Positions 24,402-36,026 are shown, counted from the stretch's first letter. The stretch: DNA of 43,745 nt from Comamonadaceae bacterium (GCA_947478935.1 CANJXV010000001.1:1-43745); one strand, 5' to 3'. The notes: a model not told the origin generated them from the letters alone. Translations and numbers: made by a program.

Positions 24402-24905
24402 ATGGCAAACAGTCCATTTTTTAATCTGGTAGTTGGCCTGCTGCTGGCCGCGTTAGTTGGCTGCTCCACGACGAGCCGGCAAGCTGAGCAATCCAATCAG
24501 CCCCCCGCCAACTCCCAAGTGCCCCTGTCTACCCACAGACAAGATGTCGTGATGCAGGCGATGGCTATGCTGGACCGCAACTATGTCTATAACGGTAAAA
24601 AATTGCACACTGGCTTTGACTGCTCAGGCCTGGTGAGCTTTGTGTACAAAGAGTCCGCTGGGGTGGACATACGTGGCAGCGCCGCTGACATCGCCGGCAA
24701 AGCCCGCCCCATACCGGCCCTTGCAGCGCAGCCAGGCGACTTGGTGTTCTTTAATACATTAGGTTCGCCCAACTCGCATGTAGGTATTTACATAGGTTCG
24801 GGAAAATTCATCCACGCCGCCAATGAGCGCACCGGGGTGCGAATTGACCAAATCACTGCGGATTATTGGGCCAAGCGGCTCGAAGGCTATCGCAGCGTTT
24901 TGTAA
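24402..24905 (+). CDS. NlpC/P60 family peptidoglycan endopeptidase lipoprotein
   Basis: A 167-residue lipoprotein predicted to cut cell-wall peptide stems. The N-terminus is a lipoprotein signal with lipobox LVGC, lipidated at Cys21. The NlpC/P60 domain spans about residues 45-167 with catalytic Cys74 in FDCSGLVSFVY, His126 in PNSHVGIYIG and His138 in KFIHAANE, the complete Cys-His-His set. It belongs to the Spr/MepS-like group. A GTG at 24387 would add five residues; ATG 24402 is used. It is 21 bases downstream of the MFS gene and may be cotranscribed, though no functional link is evident. The 112 bases after it are convergent with the GT90 gene and show no clear terminator. Confidence 0.92.
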   Translation: MANSPFFNLVVGLLLAALVGCSTTSRQAEQSNQPPANSQVPLSTHRQDVVMQAMAMLDRNYVYNGKKLHTGFDCSGLVSFVYKESAGVDIRGSAADIAGKARPIPALAAQPGDLVFFNTLGSPNSHVGIYIGSGKFIHAANERTGVRIDQITADYWAKRLEGYRSVL

Positions 24906-25017
24906 AGGTCTAAAGAGGTGTCATAGACAATCAACGCACAGTCCCCTGCAAAGAGAAAACGAAAAGCATACAACAAACTAAAACAATATCTGGACAGTTG
25001 CCGCACCTTAAAAACGG

Positions 25018-26001
25018 TCATGCCCTTTCATGCTTTGCAGCAGGGGAAACCGCTTCGAAATAGGCCTGGCAAACATGTTGCGTCAGCAAGCGCTCTGACG
25101 CCGTATCCAGAAATTGGCGTGTGTAGGCTTGCGCTTCGCCGATGATAGCCAAGGCCGCTTCAGGATGGCTTTCGTAGTAATCGAATACTTGCTGCAAATT
25201 GCTAAAGTCTTCCGCAATTTCAGCATAGTGCACCCCGGCTTGCAGTTGGCTTTCTAAAAACCAGGTTTCAAATTTAGGCTTAGCCATCAGGCACAGCGAA
25301 TTGGAATGCATGATCCACTTTAAATTCGTGGCCACGTCATTGCCTTCAATGGAAATAATGTACTTGAAGCGAAGTTGCTGATAAACGCTGAGCCAAGGCC
25401 TAAATTGCGCATGGTCTGAGGGCAGTCCAGGGTCACCGGCATCGCAGTTTTTAATTGCGCTACTCTGCTGCAAAAACAGCTGGCGGTGCGGCTGAAAACT
25501 GGCGCCGCGCCATACCATTGCTGCAATTTTGCTATCAAATGAAAACGGGTCGTGTGGAAAAAACATATGCCGCCGCACATCCATGGGCAACAATACGGCG
25601 GTGTGGTTGTCTTTGCTTATGGGCCGACTTTTAACGAATGCCGGTGCAGCGGGTATCCAGTTGACGTCGCCAAATTCTTTATAAAAACGTTGATTCAAAA
25701 ACCGAGGGTATAAACAGCGCAGCAAATCACCCACGTAATGGCTGCCTTCGCGCAATCCCATGTCGCGTGCTATTTTGGTTGGCACCGTCAACTCGATCGG
25801 GCCTTGCAATTTGCAATATGCTTTTAAACGCGCGCTCTGAGCAGTATTCAAAGCAGGCAGAGGGGCAAATGAACCCGCATGCGTGGATGTATATCTGACA
25901 CGCAACCAGCGAAACAGATTGCGTAATTGCCACCCAAAAGGCCAGCGCTCGGCCCCATAACGCAACTTTAACCACAGTAGGTAAAAAAAATGTGATTGCA
26001 C
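25018..26001 (-). CDS. Glycosyltransferase family 90 (CAP10/LpsA-like) protein
   Basis: A 327-residue protein resembling the GT90 family of lipopolysaccharide and capsule glycosyltransferases. Visible features are AAMVWRGASFQPHRQLF in the middle, YQQLRFKYIISIEGNDVATNLKWIMHSNS and the following ETWFLESQLQAGVHY, which correspond to the CAP10 domain. The first 90 residues are basic and poorly conserved. The start is a GTG and has no obvious ribosome site, so the N-terminus is uncertain. It lies downstream of the GT4 gene on the same strand with a 187-base gap holding no gene, and the pair probably builds or decorates a surface glycan. Confidence 0.82.
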   Translation of the reverse strand: MQSHFFYLLWLKLRYGAERWPFGWQLRNLFRWLRVRYTSTHAGSFAPLPALNTAQSARLKAYCKLQGPIELTVPTKIARDMGLREGSHYVGDLLRCLYPRFLNQRFYKEFGDVNWIPAAPAFVKSRPISKDNHTAVLLPMDVRRHMFFPHDPFSFDSKIAAMVWRGASFQPHRQLFLQQSSAIKNCDAGDPGLPSDHAQFRPWLSVYQQLRFKYIISIEGNDVATNLKWIMHSNSLCLMAKPKFETWFLESQLQAGVHYAEIAEDFSNLQQVFDYYESHPEAALAIIGEAQAYTRQFLDTASERLLTQHVCQAYFEAVSPAAKHERA

Positions 26002-26188
26002 TACGAATGTGTTTGGTTATTGGTGGCGTATATGCATGGTCATAAGGAGTTCTAGGGCTATGGTGAGCAATTTCATTGTGACTCGAACCCCATCAGCGCC
26101 CGACACATTATGACCTCGGCGTGTGCCCGAGTCCGACCACGGCTAGCCGCTGCTAGTGGGCTACGCAGGCTTTGCATACCGCTGCTGT

Positions 26189-27124
26189 TTATTGCCCAAA
26201 TACATTTTCTCCATCTACTAAGCGTTGGTAGAGCTGGAAATACGCGTTGGCGCAATGGTCCACCGTAAACCGTGACATCACCCAATCGCGGCAATCTTCT
26301 GGCCTGCATGCCAAGGTACGGTCCAAAGCCGCTGGGAAATCTTCGTCTTTATCAAACAATGCACCGACCTCGGGCGGAATCAATTCGGTCACTGATCCTC
26401 GCGGCGTTGCCACCACAGGTGTTCCAGAAATCAAGGACTCCATCAACACCAAACCAAAAGGCTCCTCCCAGTCAATCGGAAACAGCAAGGCCTTCGCTTG
26501 TGAAAACCATCGGGCTTTTTCCGCTCCCCCGGCTTCACCGACAACCCTTACGTCAGAACGCCAACTGTCCCACCAACCCCCTGTCTTCAGCAGATCGCTT
26601 CGGTAGCCGCCCACCATCACCAAGGGGCTTTGGACATTCGCTGCCAGCGTCAACGCACGCCTGGCGCCTTTGACGCGTCGCCTGATTTTGGAGAAAAACA
26701 ATAAATAGTCTTGCTTTTTGGCTTGATAGACAAATTCCTGCGGATCGATGCCGTTGTACACCACAACAGAGCGCTGGTGTCTGCGGGCATGGTCTTGACT
26801 GATGCACACCGTGTTTGTCGGCAGCTTTTCAGGTTCCGTGGTATTTCCATGCAAGGTGCAAAGCCAAGGTATTTCCAGCGCCTGGGTGGGCTCCCAACCA
26901 TGGAAATGCACTACATCCGCACTCTGGGGAATGGCAAGCAAGGCTTGCTTTGCATTGACTACCGGGGTGCACGTCACGCCGTCCAGCTTAGAGCCAGGCA
27001 ATGCAATCAAGGTGACTTTATGTCCTTGCTTTACAAAAAACTGTGCCAGCCACTGAACAATTCGCTCTGTTCCTCCGTATTGGAGCGCAGGTATTTTGGA
27101 CTCACTAACTAAAACAATATGCAT
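26189..27124 (-). CDS. Glycosyltransferase family 4 (GT-B)
   Basis: A 311-residue GT-B glycosyltransferase. The N-terminal domain starts MHIVLVSESKIPALQYGGTERIVQWL, where the GGTER glycine-rich loop precedes the acceptor side. The C-terminal donor domain has LVMVGGYRSDLL, the ALLFPIDWEEPFGLVLMESL segment with the two conserved Glu residues, and GTPVVATPRGSVTELI. The nucleotide sugar is unknown. The ATG at 27124 is used because it begins the first beta strand; an upstream in-frame codon adds ten unlikely residues. The 163 bases upstream, to 27287, hold no gene. Confidence 0.9.
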   Translation of the reverse strand: MHIVLVSESKIPALQYGGTERIVQWLAQFFVKQGHKVTLIALPGSKLDGVTCTPVVNAKQALLAIPQSADVVHFHGWEPTQALEIPWLCTLHGNTTEPEKLPTNTVCISQDHARRHQRSVVVYNGIDPQEFVYQAKKQDYLLFFSKIRRRVKGARRALTLAANVQSPLVMVGGYRSDLLKTGGWWDSWRSDVRVVGEAGGAEKARWFSQAKALLFPIDWEEPFGLVLMESLISGTPVVATPRGSVTELIPPEVGALFDKDEDFPAALDRTLACRPEDCRDWVMSRFTVDHCANAYFQLYQRLVDGENVFGQ

Positions 27125-27287
27125 TATTGAATTTGGTTGACACCGACCACACAATCAAATATTTTCATAAACATCGGCGACTTAATATCCAATGAGTGAT
27201 TGTTCACTACTAGGAAATACTAGTTTTTGCGCCTAGCCTTGGACAAGGAATCACGCAAATATTTCCGACCGGGCACGCTGAGCGACA

Positions 27288-29168
<1,881 letters not shown>

Positions 29169-29227
29169 GTCGTTCTCAATCGGTTGGGGACAGCGCTGTA
29201 TGAGGCAGCACTTGGCCCCGCAAAGGT

Positions 29228-30583
29228 TTAAAGGAGCACGCGACGAAAGTCGCCGAGGATTTGGCCCAGATAGGCATTAAAGCGCGCTGCGGAGGCGCCA
29301 TCAATGACACGGTGGTCCCAGGTCAGTGACAAGGGCAGCATCAAACGCGGCACAAATTCTTTACCATTCCACACCGGCTCCGTCTGGCTTTTGCACACGC
29401 CCAAAATAGCGACTTCGGGCGCGTTGATGATGGGCGTGAAATAACGCCCGCCAATACCGCCCAAGCTGGAGATGGTGAAAGTGGCGCCGCTCATTTCGGC
29501 GGGGCTTAACTTGCCTTCGCGGGCCTTCTTGGCCAGCTCGCCCATTTCCTGGCTGATTTGCAGCACGCCTTTTTGATCTGCGTCTTTGAGCACCGGCACC
29601 ATCAGGCCATTGGGCGTGTCGGCAGCAAAGCCGATGTGCCAATAGTTTTTATAGACCAGCGCGTCGCCGTCCAGGCTGCTATTGAAGTCGGGGAATTTTT
29701 TCAGCGCCGCCACGCAAGCCTTGATCAGGAAAGCCAGCATGGTGACTTTGACACCACTCTTTTCGTTTTCCTTGTTGGTCAGCAGACGAAAGGCTTCCAG
29801 CTCGGTGATGTCGGCGTCATCATGGTTGGTGACCGCCGGAATCATGATGGCGTTGCGCAGCAAATTGGCGCCGCTGATTTTCTTGATGCGGCCCATCTCT
29901 TTGCGCTCGATGGGGCCGAACTTGGCGAAATCGACTTTGGGCCAGGGGATGAGCCCTAAGGCCGCGCCGTCACCGCCGGAGGCCGCCGGAGCTTTTGCGC
30001 CCTGGGCTTTGGTCTGAGTGGCGCCGGCCATCACCGCCTTGGTGAAGCCCTGTATATCGTCCTGCGTAATGCGACCTTTGGGGCCGCTGCCTTTGACTTC
30101 ATCGATAGGCACGCCTAGCTCGCGCGCAAACTTTCGCACTGAAGGGGATGCATGCGGCAAGCCGGGGGCCGGGGTACCTGGCACATGCGCGGGCGCTGCG
30201 CCCACCATGGGTGCAGCTGATGGCGCGTTGGCCAGTGGGGCAATAGGCGTTGATACCGCAGCCGCAACGGGGGTAGCCGCCAGTGCCGAGGGGTTCTCTA
30301 CGGGTGCACTGACTGGCGCAGCAGGCGCCGCAGCAGCCGCACCCGCAGCAACTTCCAGCATCACCACCAGCGAGCCTTGTTTGACCTTGTCGCCCAATGC
30401 CACCTTTATCGCGGTCACCACACCAGCAGCTGCAGAAGGAATTTCCATCGAAGCTTTATCGCTCTCCACAGTAATCAGGCTTTGTTCGGCCTCGATGGTG
30501 TCGCCCACTTTGACCAGTAATTCAATCACAGTGACTTCGTCAAAATCACCGATGTCGGGTACGTGGATTTCAATATTTGCCAT
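29228..30583 (-). CDS. aceF: Dihydrolipoamide acetyltransferase (E2) of pyruvate dehydrogenase
   Basis: E2 core of the pyruvate dehydrogenase complex, which transfers the acetyl group from lipoamide to CoA. It has 451 residues with a single lipoyl domain (1-80, Lys43 in ESDKASMEIP), an Ala/Pro-rich linker, a peripheral subunit-binding domain (about 145-185, HASPSVRKFARELGVPI then GPKGRITQDDIQ) and the catalytic domain from about 220 to the end. The catalytic motif is TWDHRVIDGASAARF. E. coli AceF has three lipoyl domains; one is common elsewhere. A GGGAG ribosome site lies in the 18-base gap after aceE, supporting the start at 30583. Confidence 0.97.
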   Translation of the reverse strand: MANIEIHVPDIGDFDEVTVIELLVKVGDTIEAEQSLITVESDKASMEIPSAAAGVVTAIKVALGDKVKQGSLVVMLEVAAGAAAAAPAAPVSAPVENPSALAATPVAAAVSTPIAPLANAPSAAPMVGAAPAHVPGTPAPGLPHASPSVRKFARELGVPIDEVKGSGPKGRITQDDIQGFTKAVMAGATQTKAQGAKAPAASGGDGAALGLIPWPKVDFAKFGPIERKEMGRIKKISGANLLRNAIMIPAVTNHDDADITELEAFRLLTNKENEKSGVKVTMLAFLIKACVAALKKFPDFNSSLDGDALVYKNYWHIGFAADTPNGLMVPVLKDADQKGVLQISQEMGELAKKAREGKLSPAEMSGATFTISSLGGIGGRYFTPIINAPEVAILGVCKSQTEPVWNGKEFVPRLMLPLSLTWDHRVIDGASAARFNAYLGQILGDFRRVLL

Positions 30584-30601
30584 GGTGTGTCTCCCGGGAA
30601 T

Positions 30602-33337
30602 TTAAGCGTGCAGCGGATTGATCTTATCGGCTTTGATGCCGTAATTGGCAATCGCCTGTGCCACCGCTTCTGCCGTGACAGCGCCCTCTTCCTGCAAAGC
30701 CTTCAGCGCGGCCAGCACGATGTAATGGCGATTCACCTCGAAGTGCTCGCGCAGCTTGCTGCGAAAGTCGCTGCGGCCAAAACCGTCAGTACCCAGCACT
30801 TTGTAGGCGCGACCTTTGGGAATGAAGGGGCGAATCTGCTCGGCATAGGCTTTCATGTAGTCGGTAGCCGCTACCACTGGGCCGCTGTGACCTTCGAGTT
30901 GCTGGCTGACAAAAGGCACACGCGCTTTTTCTAGCGGGTGCAGCATATTGAAACGCTCGCAATCCTGGCCTTCGCGCGTCAGCTCGTTAAAGCTGGGGCA
31001 GCTCCACACGTCCGCCTGTACGCCCCAATCCTGCGCCAGCAGCGCTTGCGCGGCAATCGATTCGCGCAAGATGGTGCCCGAGCCCAGCAACTGCACGCGC
31101 GCCGCGCCTTTGTTGGCCTTGGTTTGCGCCGCACCGGGTTTGCATAAATACATGCCTTTGATGATTTGCGCTTCGGTACCCGCTGTGAGGCCGGGCATGG
31201 CGTAGTTTTCGTTTAGCAGGGTGATGTAGTAAAAAACATTGTCTTGCTTTTCGACCATGCGCTTTAAGCCATGGTGCATGATGACCGCCACTTCATGGGC
31301 AAACGTGGGGTCGTAGCTCAGGCAATTAGGAATGGTACCGGCCAGGATATGGCTGTGCCCGTCTTCATGCTGCAAGCCTTCTCCGTTGAGCGTAGTGCGG
31401 CCCGAGGTGCCACCCAGCAAAAAGCCACGCGCCTGCATATCGCCCGCCGCCCAAGCCAAATCGCCGATGCGCTGAAAGCCAAACATCGAGTAGTACACAT
31501 AAAACGGAATCATGATGCGGTTGCTGGTGCTGTAGCTGGTCGCCGCCGCAATCCAGCTGCTCATGCCACCCGCCTCATTAATGCCTTCTTGCAAAATCTG
31601 GCCTTGCTTGTCTTCTTTGTAATACATCACCTGGTCTTTATCGACCGGGGTGTATAGCTGACCGTCCGGGTTGTAAATACCGATCTGACGGAACAAGCCT
31701 TCCATGCCAAAGGTGCGCGCCTCGTCTACCAAAATAGGTACCACCCGCGGGCCTATGGCTTTGTCGCGCAAAAGCGTGGTGAGGAAACGCACATAGGCCT
31801 GGGTGGTAGAGATCTCACGACCTTCTACAGTGGGCTCGATGACGGCTTTGAAAGTGTCTAAAGACGGGACGGTAAATTGCTCGTCGGCTTTGACGCGGCG
31901 GTGCGGCAGGTAGCCGCCCAGGGCTTTGCGGCGCTCATGCAAATAGCGCATTTCGGGCGTGTCGTCCGCTGGTTTGTAAAACGGAATTTTGGCCAGTTCG
32001 CTATCCGGAACCGGAATATTGAAGCGATCGCGAAAGGCTTTAATGTCCTCGTCCGTCAGCTTCTTGGTCTGGTGCACATTGTTTTTGCCTTCGCCGCTTT
32101 TGCCCATACCAAAACCTTTGATGGTTTTGATCAAGAGCACCGTCGGCTGGCCTTTGTGGTTGACTGCCTGGTGGTAAGCAGCATAGACTTTTTTGGAATC
32201 GTGGCCGCCACGGCGCAATTCAAAAATTTCTGCGTCGCTCATGTGCTCCACCATTTTGGCGGTGCTGGGGTGCTTGCCGAAGAAATGTTTGCGCACATAG
32301 GCGCCGTCGTTGGCCTTCATGGCTTGGTAGTCGCCGTCCACGGTATCCATCATGATCTTACGCAAGGCGCCGTCTTTGTCGCGCGCCAGCAGCGGGTCCC
32401 AGCTGCTGCCCCAGACCAGCTTGATCACATTCCAACCTGCGCCACGGAATTCGCCCTCTAACTCCTGGATGATTTTTCCGTTGCCGCGCACCGGACCATC
32501 CAGGCGCTGCAAATTGCAGTTGATGACAAAAATTAGGTTGTCCAGCTTTTCGCGCGCTGCTAGTCCGATAGCGCCCAGGGACTCGACCTCGTCCATCTCG
32601 CCGTCGCCACAGAACACCCAGACCTTGCGGTTTTCGGTGTTCGCGATACCACGAGCGTGCAAATACTTTAAGAATCGCGCCTGGTAAATCGCCATCAGCG
32701 GCCCTAAGCCCATGGACACGGTGGGGAACTGCCAGAACTCGGGCATCAGCTTGGGGTGCGGGTAGCTGGACAAACCCTTTCCATCTACTTCCTGGCGAAA
32801 GTTGAGCAACTGTTCTTCGCTCAGGCGCCCTTCCAGGTAAGCGCGGGCATAGACGCCGGGCGCGACATGGCCTTGAATAAACAGGCAGTCGCCGCCATGG
32901 TTCTCGCTTTCGGCGTGCCAAAAATGGTTAAAACCCGCGCCGAACAAACTGGCCAGCGAAGCAAAGGAGCCAATGTGACCACCCAGATCGCCGCCGTCTG
33001 CCGGATCGTGGCGGTTGGCCTTGACGACCATGGCCATCGCGTTCCAGCGCATATAAGCGCGCAGTCGCTCTTCGATTTCCAGATTGCCCGGCGAACGCTC
33101 TTCGTGGTCGGGCTCGATGGTGTTGACGTACCCGGTGGTAGCCGAAAAAGGCATATCAATGCTTTTTTGGCGGGCATGTTCCAGCAGCTGCTCTAACAAG
33201 AAGTGCGCTCGCTCGGGGCCTTCGGCCTCGATGACGGCCGACAAGGCGTCCATCCACTCCCGTGTCTCTTGATTGTCAATGTCACTACCGATACCCAAAG
33301 GTAAGGACGTAGCGTTGTTTTGCGCGGTGCTTGTCAT
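30602..33337 (-). CDS. aceE: Pyruvate dehydrogenase E1 component, homodimeric type
   Basis: Thiamine-diphosphate-dependent E1 that decarboxylates pyruvate, 911 residues, matching the homodimeric AceE type rather than the alpha/beta form. The ThDP/Mg motif is visible as FCGDGEMDEVESLGAIGLAA and ends in VINCNLQRLDGPVRGN. The C-terminal region YKVLGTDGFGRSDFRSKLR is also typical. The ATG at 33337 is chosen over an upstream in-frame extension because an AGGAG ribosome site (33343-33347) lies 5 bases before it and the protein then begins like other AceE. It is first in the operon with aceF and lpdA. The divergent gap to the sensor kinase holds conspicuous inverted repeats. Confidence 0.97.
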   Translation of the reverse strand: MTSTAQNNATSLPLGIGSDIDNQETREWMDALSAVIEAEGPERAHFLLEQLLEHARQKSIDMPFSATTGYVNTIEPDHEERSPGNLEIEERLRAYMRWNAMAMVVKANRHDPADGGDLGGHIGSFASLASLFGAGFNHFWHAESENHGGDCLFIQGHVAPGVYARAYLEGRLSEEQLLNFRQEVDGKGLSSYPHPKLMPEFWQFPTVSMGLGPLMAIYQARFLKYLHARGIANTENRKVWVFCGDGEMDEVESLGAIGLAAREKLDNLIFVINCNLQRLDGPVRGNGKIIQELEGEFRGAGWNVIKLVWGSSWDPLLARDKDGALRKIMMDTVDGDYQAMKANDGAYVRKHFFGKHPSTAKMVEHMSDAEIFELRRGGHDSKKVYAAYHQAVNHKGQPTVLLIKTIKGFGMGKSGEGKNNVHQTKKLTDEDIKAFRDRFNIPVPDSELAKIPFYKPADDTPEMRYLHERRKALGGYLPHRRVKADEQFTVPSLDTFKAVIEPTVEGREISTTQAYVRFLTTLLRDKAIGPRVVPILVDEARTFGMEGLFRQIGIYNPDGQLYTPVDKDQVMYYKEDKQGQILQEGINEAGGMSSWIAAATSYSTSNRIMIPFYVYYSMFGFQRIGDLAWAAGDMQARGFLLGGTSGRTTLNGEGLQHEDGHSHILAGTIPNCLSYDPTFAHEVAVIMHHGLKRMVEKQDNVFYYITLLNENYAMPGLTAGTEAQIIKGMYLCKPGAAQTKANKGAARVQLLGSGTILRESIAAQALLAQDWGVQADVWSCPSFNELTREGQDCERFNMLHPLEKARVPFVSQQLEGHSGPVVAATDYMKAYAEQIRPFIPKGRAYKVLGTDGFGRSDFRSKLREHFEVNRHYIVLAALKALQEEGAVTAEAVAQAIANYGIKADKINPLHA

Positions 33338-33398
33338 GGCGTCTCCTGCTGGTGTGGTGCTTGTAGCGTACAGGATTGAATTCTCCCACAACTTTACC

Positions 33399-33448
33399 AA
33401 AATTTCAAATCATGCTTTAGTATTTTGTAATGTGAAATTTTAAATTAC
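33399..33448. promoter_or_regulatory. Paired inverted repeats in the aceE/sensor-kinase divergent region
   Basis: AAAATTTCA (33399-33407) and TGAAATTTT (33433-33441) form a perfect 9-base inverted repeat 25 bases apart. The right-hand copy is also the centre of a 22-base imperfect palindrome (33427-33448) running from GTAAT to ATTAC. The whole gap (33338-33486) is AT-rich and separates two divergent genes, so these are good candidate binding sites for a regulator, possibly the response regulator at 36027. The protein that binds is inferred only. Confidence 0.5.
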
Positions 33449-33486
33449 CCAAATTAAGGCGCATAAGCGGGCTCTACACTTACCAG

Positions 33487-35982
33487 ATGTCCAATGCCGA
33501 GACCTATTCGCTGCAAGCCGACCCGGACCTGTCCACGGTCAAGCGGGCCAGCCGCTGGTGGCGCAGGCTATCGCCGCAGCGCCAGGACCGGGTGGCCATG
33601 CTTGCGCCGTTAGCGGCAGTGGTGTTGTTTATGGCGGCCATTGTTTCGGCGCTGGTGTATTTACAAATAGAAGAGGGCGACCGCGAGCAGGAAGGCGTGC
33701 GCCGAGATGTGGAATACACCCAGCAGCAAATGCGCCTTCGTCTGCTGGAGCGCCAAGAGCAGTTCGTTGCGCTAGGTCGAGAGCTAGGCAGCCACGAGTT
33801 GGACGCGCGCGCCTTTCGCCTGCGGGTGATCGCCCTGCTCAACCAATACCCCGAATTACATGGCGCGGCCTGGTTGGATGCACAAAAGCGCTTGCGCTCC
33901 AGCGGCGGCGCCACCTTTAATTGGACGTACCCAGCCTATGGCAGCAACGCCGTCGCGCTTGACGCCGATGGCGACTACGCCTTTAAGTGGGCCACAGCGC
34001 AGCGCCAGGTCGTCTATCTGATGCAGCCCACGACCGGCGCGGGCGCGCCCTTGTTGCAGCTCTATATCCCCCTGGTGGAAAAAGGCCAGCCCGCAGGCGT
34101 CATCCTGACCGAGCTGTCGATCGACGGCTTGTACCGCTATGGCATTCCCAACGAAATTGCCGCCCGCTACGGCATTTCGCTGCTGGACGCCAAAGGCAAT
34201 GTGGTGGCCGGCGTGGCTCTGCCCATCAAGAGGCCGGTGAGCCAAATCCTGCCCTGGACCCGCAAGCCCAGCAGCTACTCCATGGCGGTCTCGCCCGTGG
34301 GCTCAGACTTGACGGTGCGCGCCGAGGCCTACCGCGCGTCCATGGGTGTGATCGGCACCGGCTTGTTCTGGCTGGTCAGCGCCCTGAGCGTGATGACCGC
34401 CTGGATGCTGATTGCCAATTGGCGCCACAGCCGCAAGCGTTTGCAAGCGCAGCAGGCGTTGCTATCCGAGACCAATTTCCGTCGGGCCATGGAAAACTCC
34501 ATGCTCACCGGCATGCGCGCCATGGACTTGCAGGGGCGCATTACCTATGTGAACGCGGCTTTTTGCATGATGACCGGTTTGAGCGAGTCCGAACTGGTGG
34601 ATCGCACCGCGCCCTTCCCCTATTGGCCCGAAAGCGATCGCGAAGAGCTGTCGACCCTGCTGAGCCAAGAGTTGTCGGGCAAGACCAGCCAGGGCGGCAT
34701 CCAGGTGCGCGTTAAGCGCCGCGATGGCGGCTTGTTTGATGCCCGCTTGTATGTGGCGCCGCTCATCGACGCTATGGGCACGCAAACCGGCTGGGTCACC
34801 TCCATGACCGACATTACCGAGCCCAACCGGGTGCGCGAGCAGTTGTCTGCCTCGCACCAGCGCTTTACCACTGTGCTGGAAGCACTGGATGCATCCATCT
34901 CGGTGGCGCCTCTGGGCAGTGACGAATTGGTGTTTGCCAACAAGCTGTACCGCCAGTGGTTTGGTACCGCGGCGGGCGGACACTTGCAACTGGTAGCCGA
35001 GGCCGGCGTGCCGCAAAGCCGCACCAACCACGACAACCAAAGTGACGATGTGGACTTGTTTGCAGGCCTGCCGCTTAACACCCTGGCCGAGGCGGATGCC
35101 GAAAGCGCCGAAATCTATATCAGCGCCCTAGGCAAGTGGTTGGAGGTACGCACCCGCTACCTGGGTTGGGTGGACGGGCGCCTGGCGCAAATGGTGATCG
35201 CCACCGACATCAGCAGCCGCCGCCTGGCCGAGGAACAAGCGGCGACACAAGCCGAACGCGCCCAAAGCGCCAGCCGCATGATCACCATGGGCGAGATGGC
35301 CTCTAGCGTGGCGCACGAACTCAACCAACCGCTTACCGCTATTAACAACTATTGCAACGGAATGGTCTCGCGCATCAAAGACCAACAAATTACGCAGGAT
35401 GAACTGCTGGGCGCGCTGGACAAAACAGCTAGGCAGGCGCAGCGCGCGGGACAGATCATTCACCGCATCCGCAGCTTTGTTAAACGCAGCGAACCCAACC
35501 GCATGCTGGCTGAAGTAGAGCCTATGGTGGCCGCTTCGCTGGAGTTGGCCGACATTGAGCTGCGCCGCTTTAATGTGCGCCTGAACTGCAATGTGGCCGG
35601 TCGCCTGCCGGCCTTGCTAGTGGACCGGATTTTGATCGAGCAGGTACTGGTCAATTTGCTGCGCAATGCAGCTGAATCGGTGGATGCAGCGCAGCGCGCC
35701 AGCCCCGATCGCATTGTGGAATTGCGCGTGGTCGCTAGTATTTTCGAGGGCAAGAAGAGTATTGAATTTTCGGTACAGGACAGCGGCAAAGGCATTGCCC
35801 CGGATGTGATGCCGCGCCTGTACGAAGCCTTCTTCTCCACCAAGGCAGAGGGCATGGGCATCGGGCTAAGCCTGTGCCGCTCTATCGTCGAGTCGCACCG
35901 CGGGCGCCTGACAGCAGAGAACCTCTACAATAAAGGCGCAGTTACCGGCTGTAAGTTCACGTTCTGGCTGCCCCTTACATAA
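33487..35982 (+). CDS. PAS-domain sensor histidine kinase (FixL/DctS-like)
   Basis: An 831-residue membrane sensor kinase. TM1 is about residues 36-60 (MLAPLAAVVLFMAAIVSALVY), a periplasmic sensor domain runs to about 285, and TM2 covers about 286-310. Two PAS domains follow (about 328-450 and 456-585). The HisKA phosphoacceptor is His610 in SVAHELNQPLTAINNY, and the HATPase has the N-box NLLRNAAESVDAA, DSGKGIAPD and GMGIGLSLCRSIVESH. The periplasmic ligand is unknown; no haem-binding motif was recognised. It is followed by a FixJ-type regulator and divergent from aceE, so control of pyruvate metabolism is a reasonable inference. The start has no obvious ribosome site. Confidence 0.93.
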   Translation: MSNAETYSLQADPDLSTVKRASRWWRRLSPQRQDRVAMLAPLAAVVLFMAAIVSALVYLQIEEGDREQEGVRRDVEYTQQQMRLRLLERQEQFVALGRELGSHELDARAFRLRVIALLNQYPELHGAAWLDAQKRLRSSGGATFNWTYPAYGSNAVALDADGDYAFKWATAQRQVVYLMQPTTGAGAPLLQLYIPLVEKGQPAGVILTELSIDGLYRYGIPNEIAARYGISLLDAKGNVVAGVALPIKRPVSQILPWTRKPSSYSMAVSPVGSDLTVRAEAYRASMGVIGTGLFWLVSALSVMTAWMLIANWRHSRKRLQAQQALLSETNFRRAMENSMLTGMRAMDLQGRITYVNAAFCMMTGLSESELVDRTAPFPYWPESDREELSTLLSQELSGKTSQGGIQVRVKRRDGGLFDARLYVAPLIDAMGTQTGWVTSMTDITEPNRVREQLSASHQRFTTVLEALDASISVAPLGSDELVFANKLYRQWFGTAAGGHLQLVAEAGVPQSRTNHDNQSDDVDLFAGLPLNTLAEADAESAEIYISALGKWLEVRTRYLGWVDGRLAQMVIATDISSRRLAEEQAATQAERAQSASRMITMGEMASSVAHELNQPLTAINNYCNGMVSRIKDQQITQDELLGALDKTARQAQRAGQIIHRIRSFVKRSEPNRMLAEVEPMVAASLELADIELRRFNVRLNCNVAGRLPALLVDRILIEQVLVNLLRNAAESVDAAQRASPDRIVELRVVASIFEGKKSIEFSVQDSGKGIAPDVMPRLYEAFFSTKAEGMGIGLSLCRSIVESHRGRLTAENLYNKGAVTGCKFTFWLPLT

Positions 35983-36026
35983 AGCCGCACGATAAGAAAA
36001 GAAGTTTGCATCAAGCGAGAAAAACA

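Noticed and set aside
26070..26110. tRNA-like T-loop (GGGTTCGAGTC on the minus strand)
   Set aside because: The flanking bases cannot form the five-pair T stem and no acceptor, D or anticodon arm is present.
27205..27240. ACTAG direct repeat and CTAGG/CCTAG arms as an lpdA terminator or attachment site
   Set aside because: The arms are only five bases with a long loop, no T-tract follows in the minus direction, and no integrase is nearby.
31877..32461. 194-codon plus-strand ORF within aceE
   Set aside because: It is fully antisense to the well-conserved E1 coding region.
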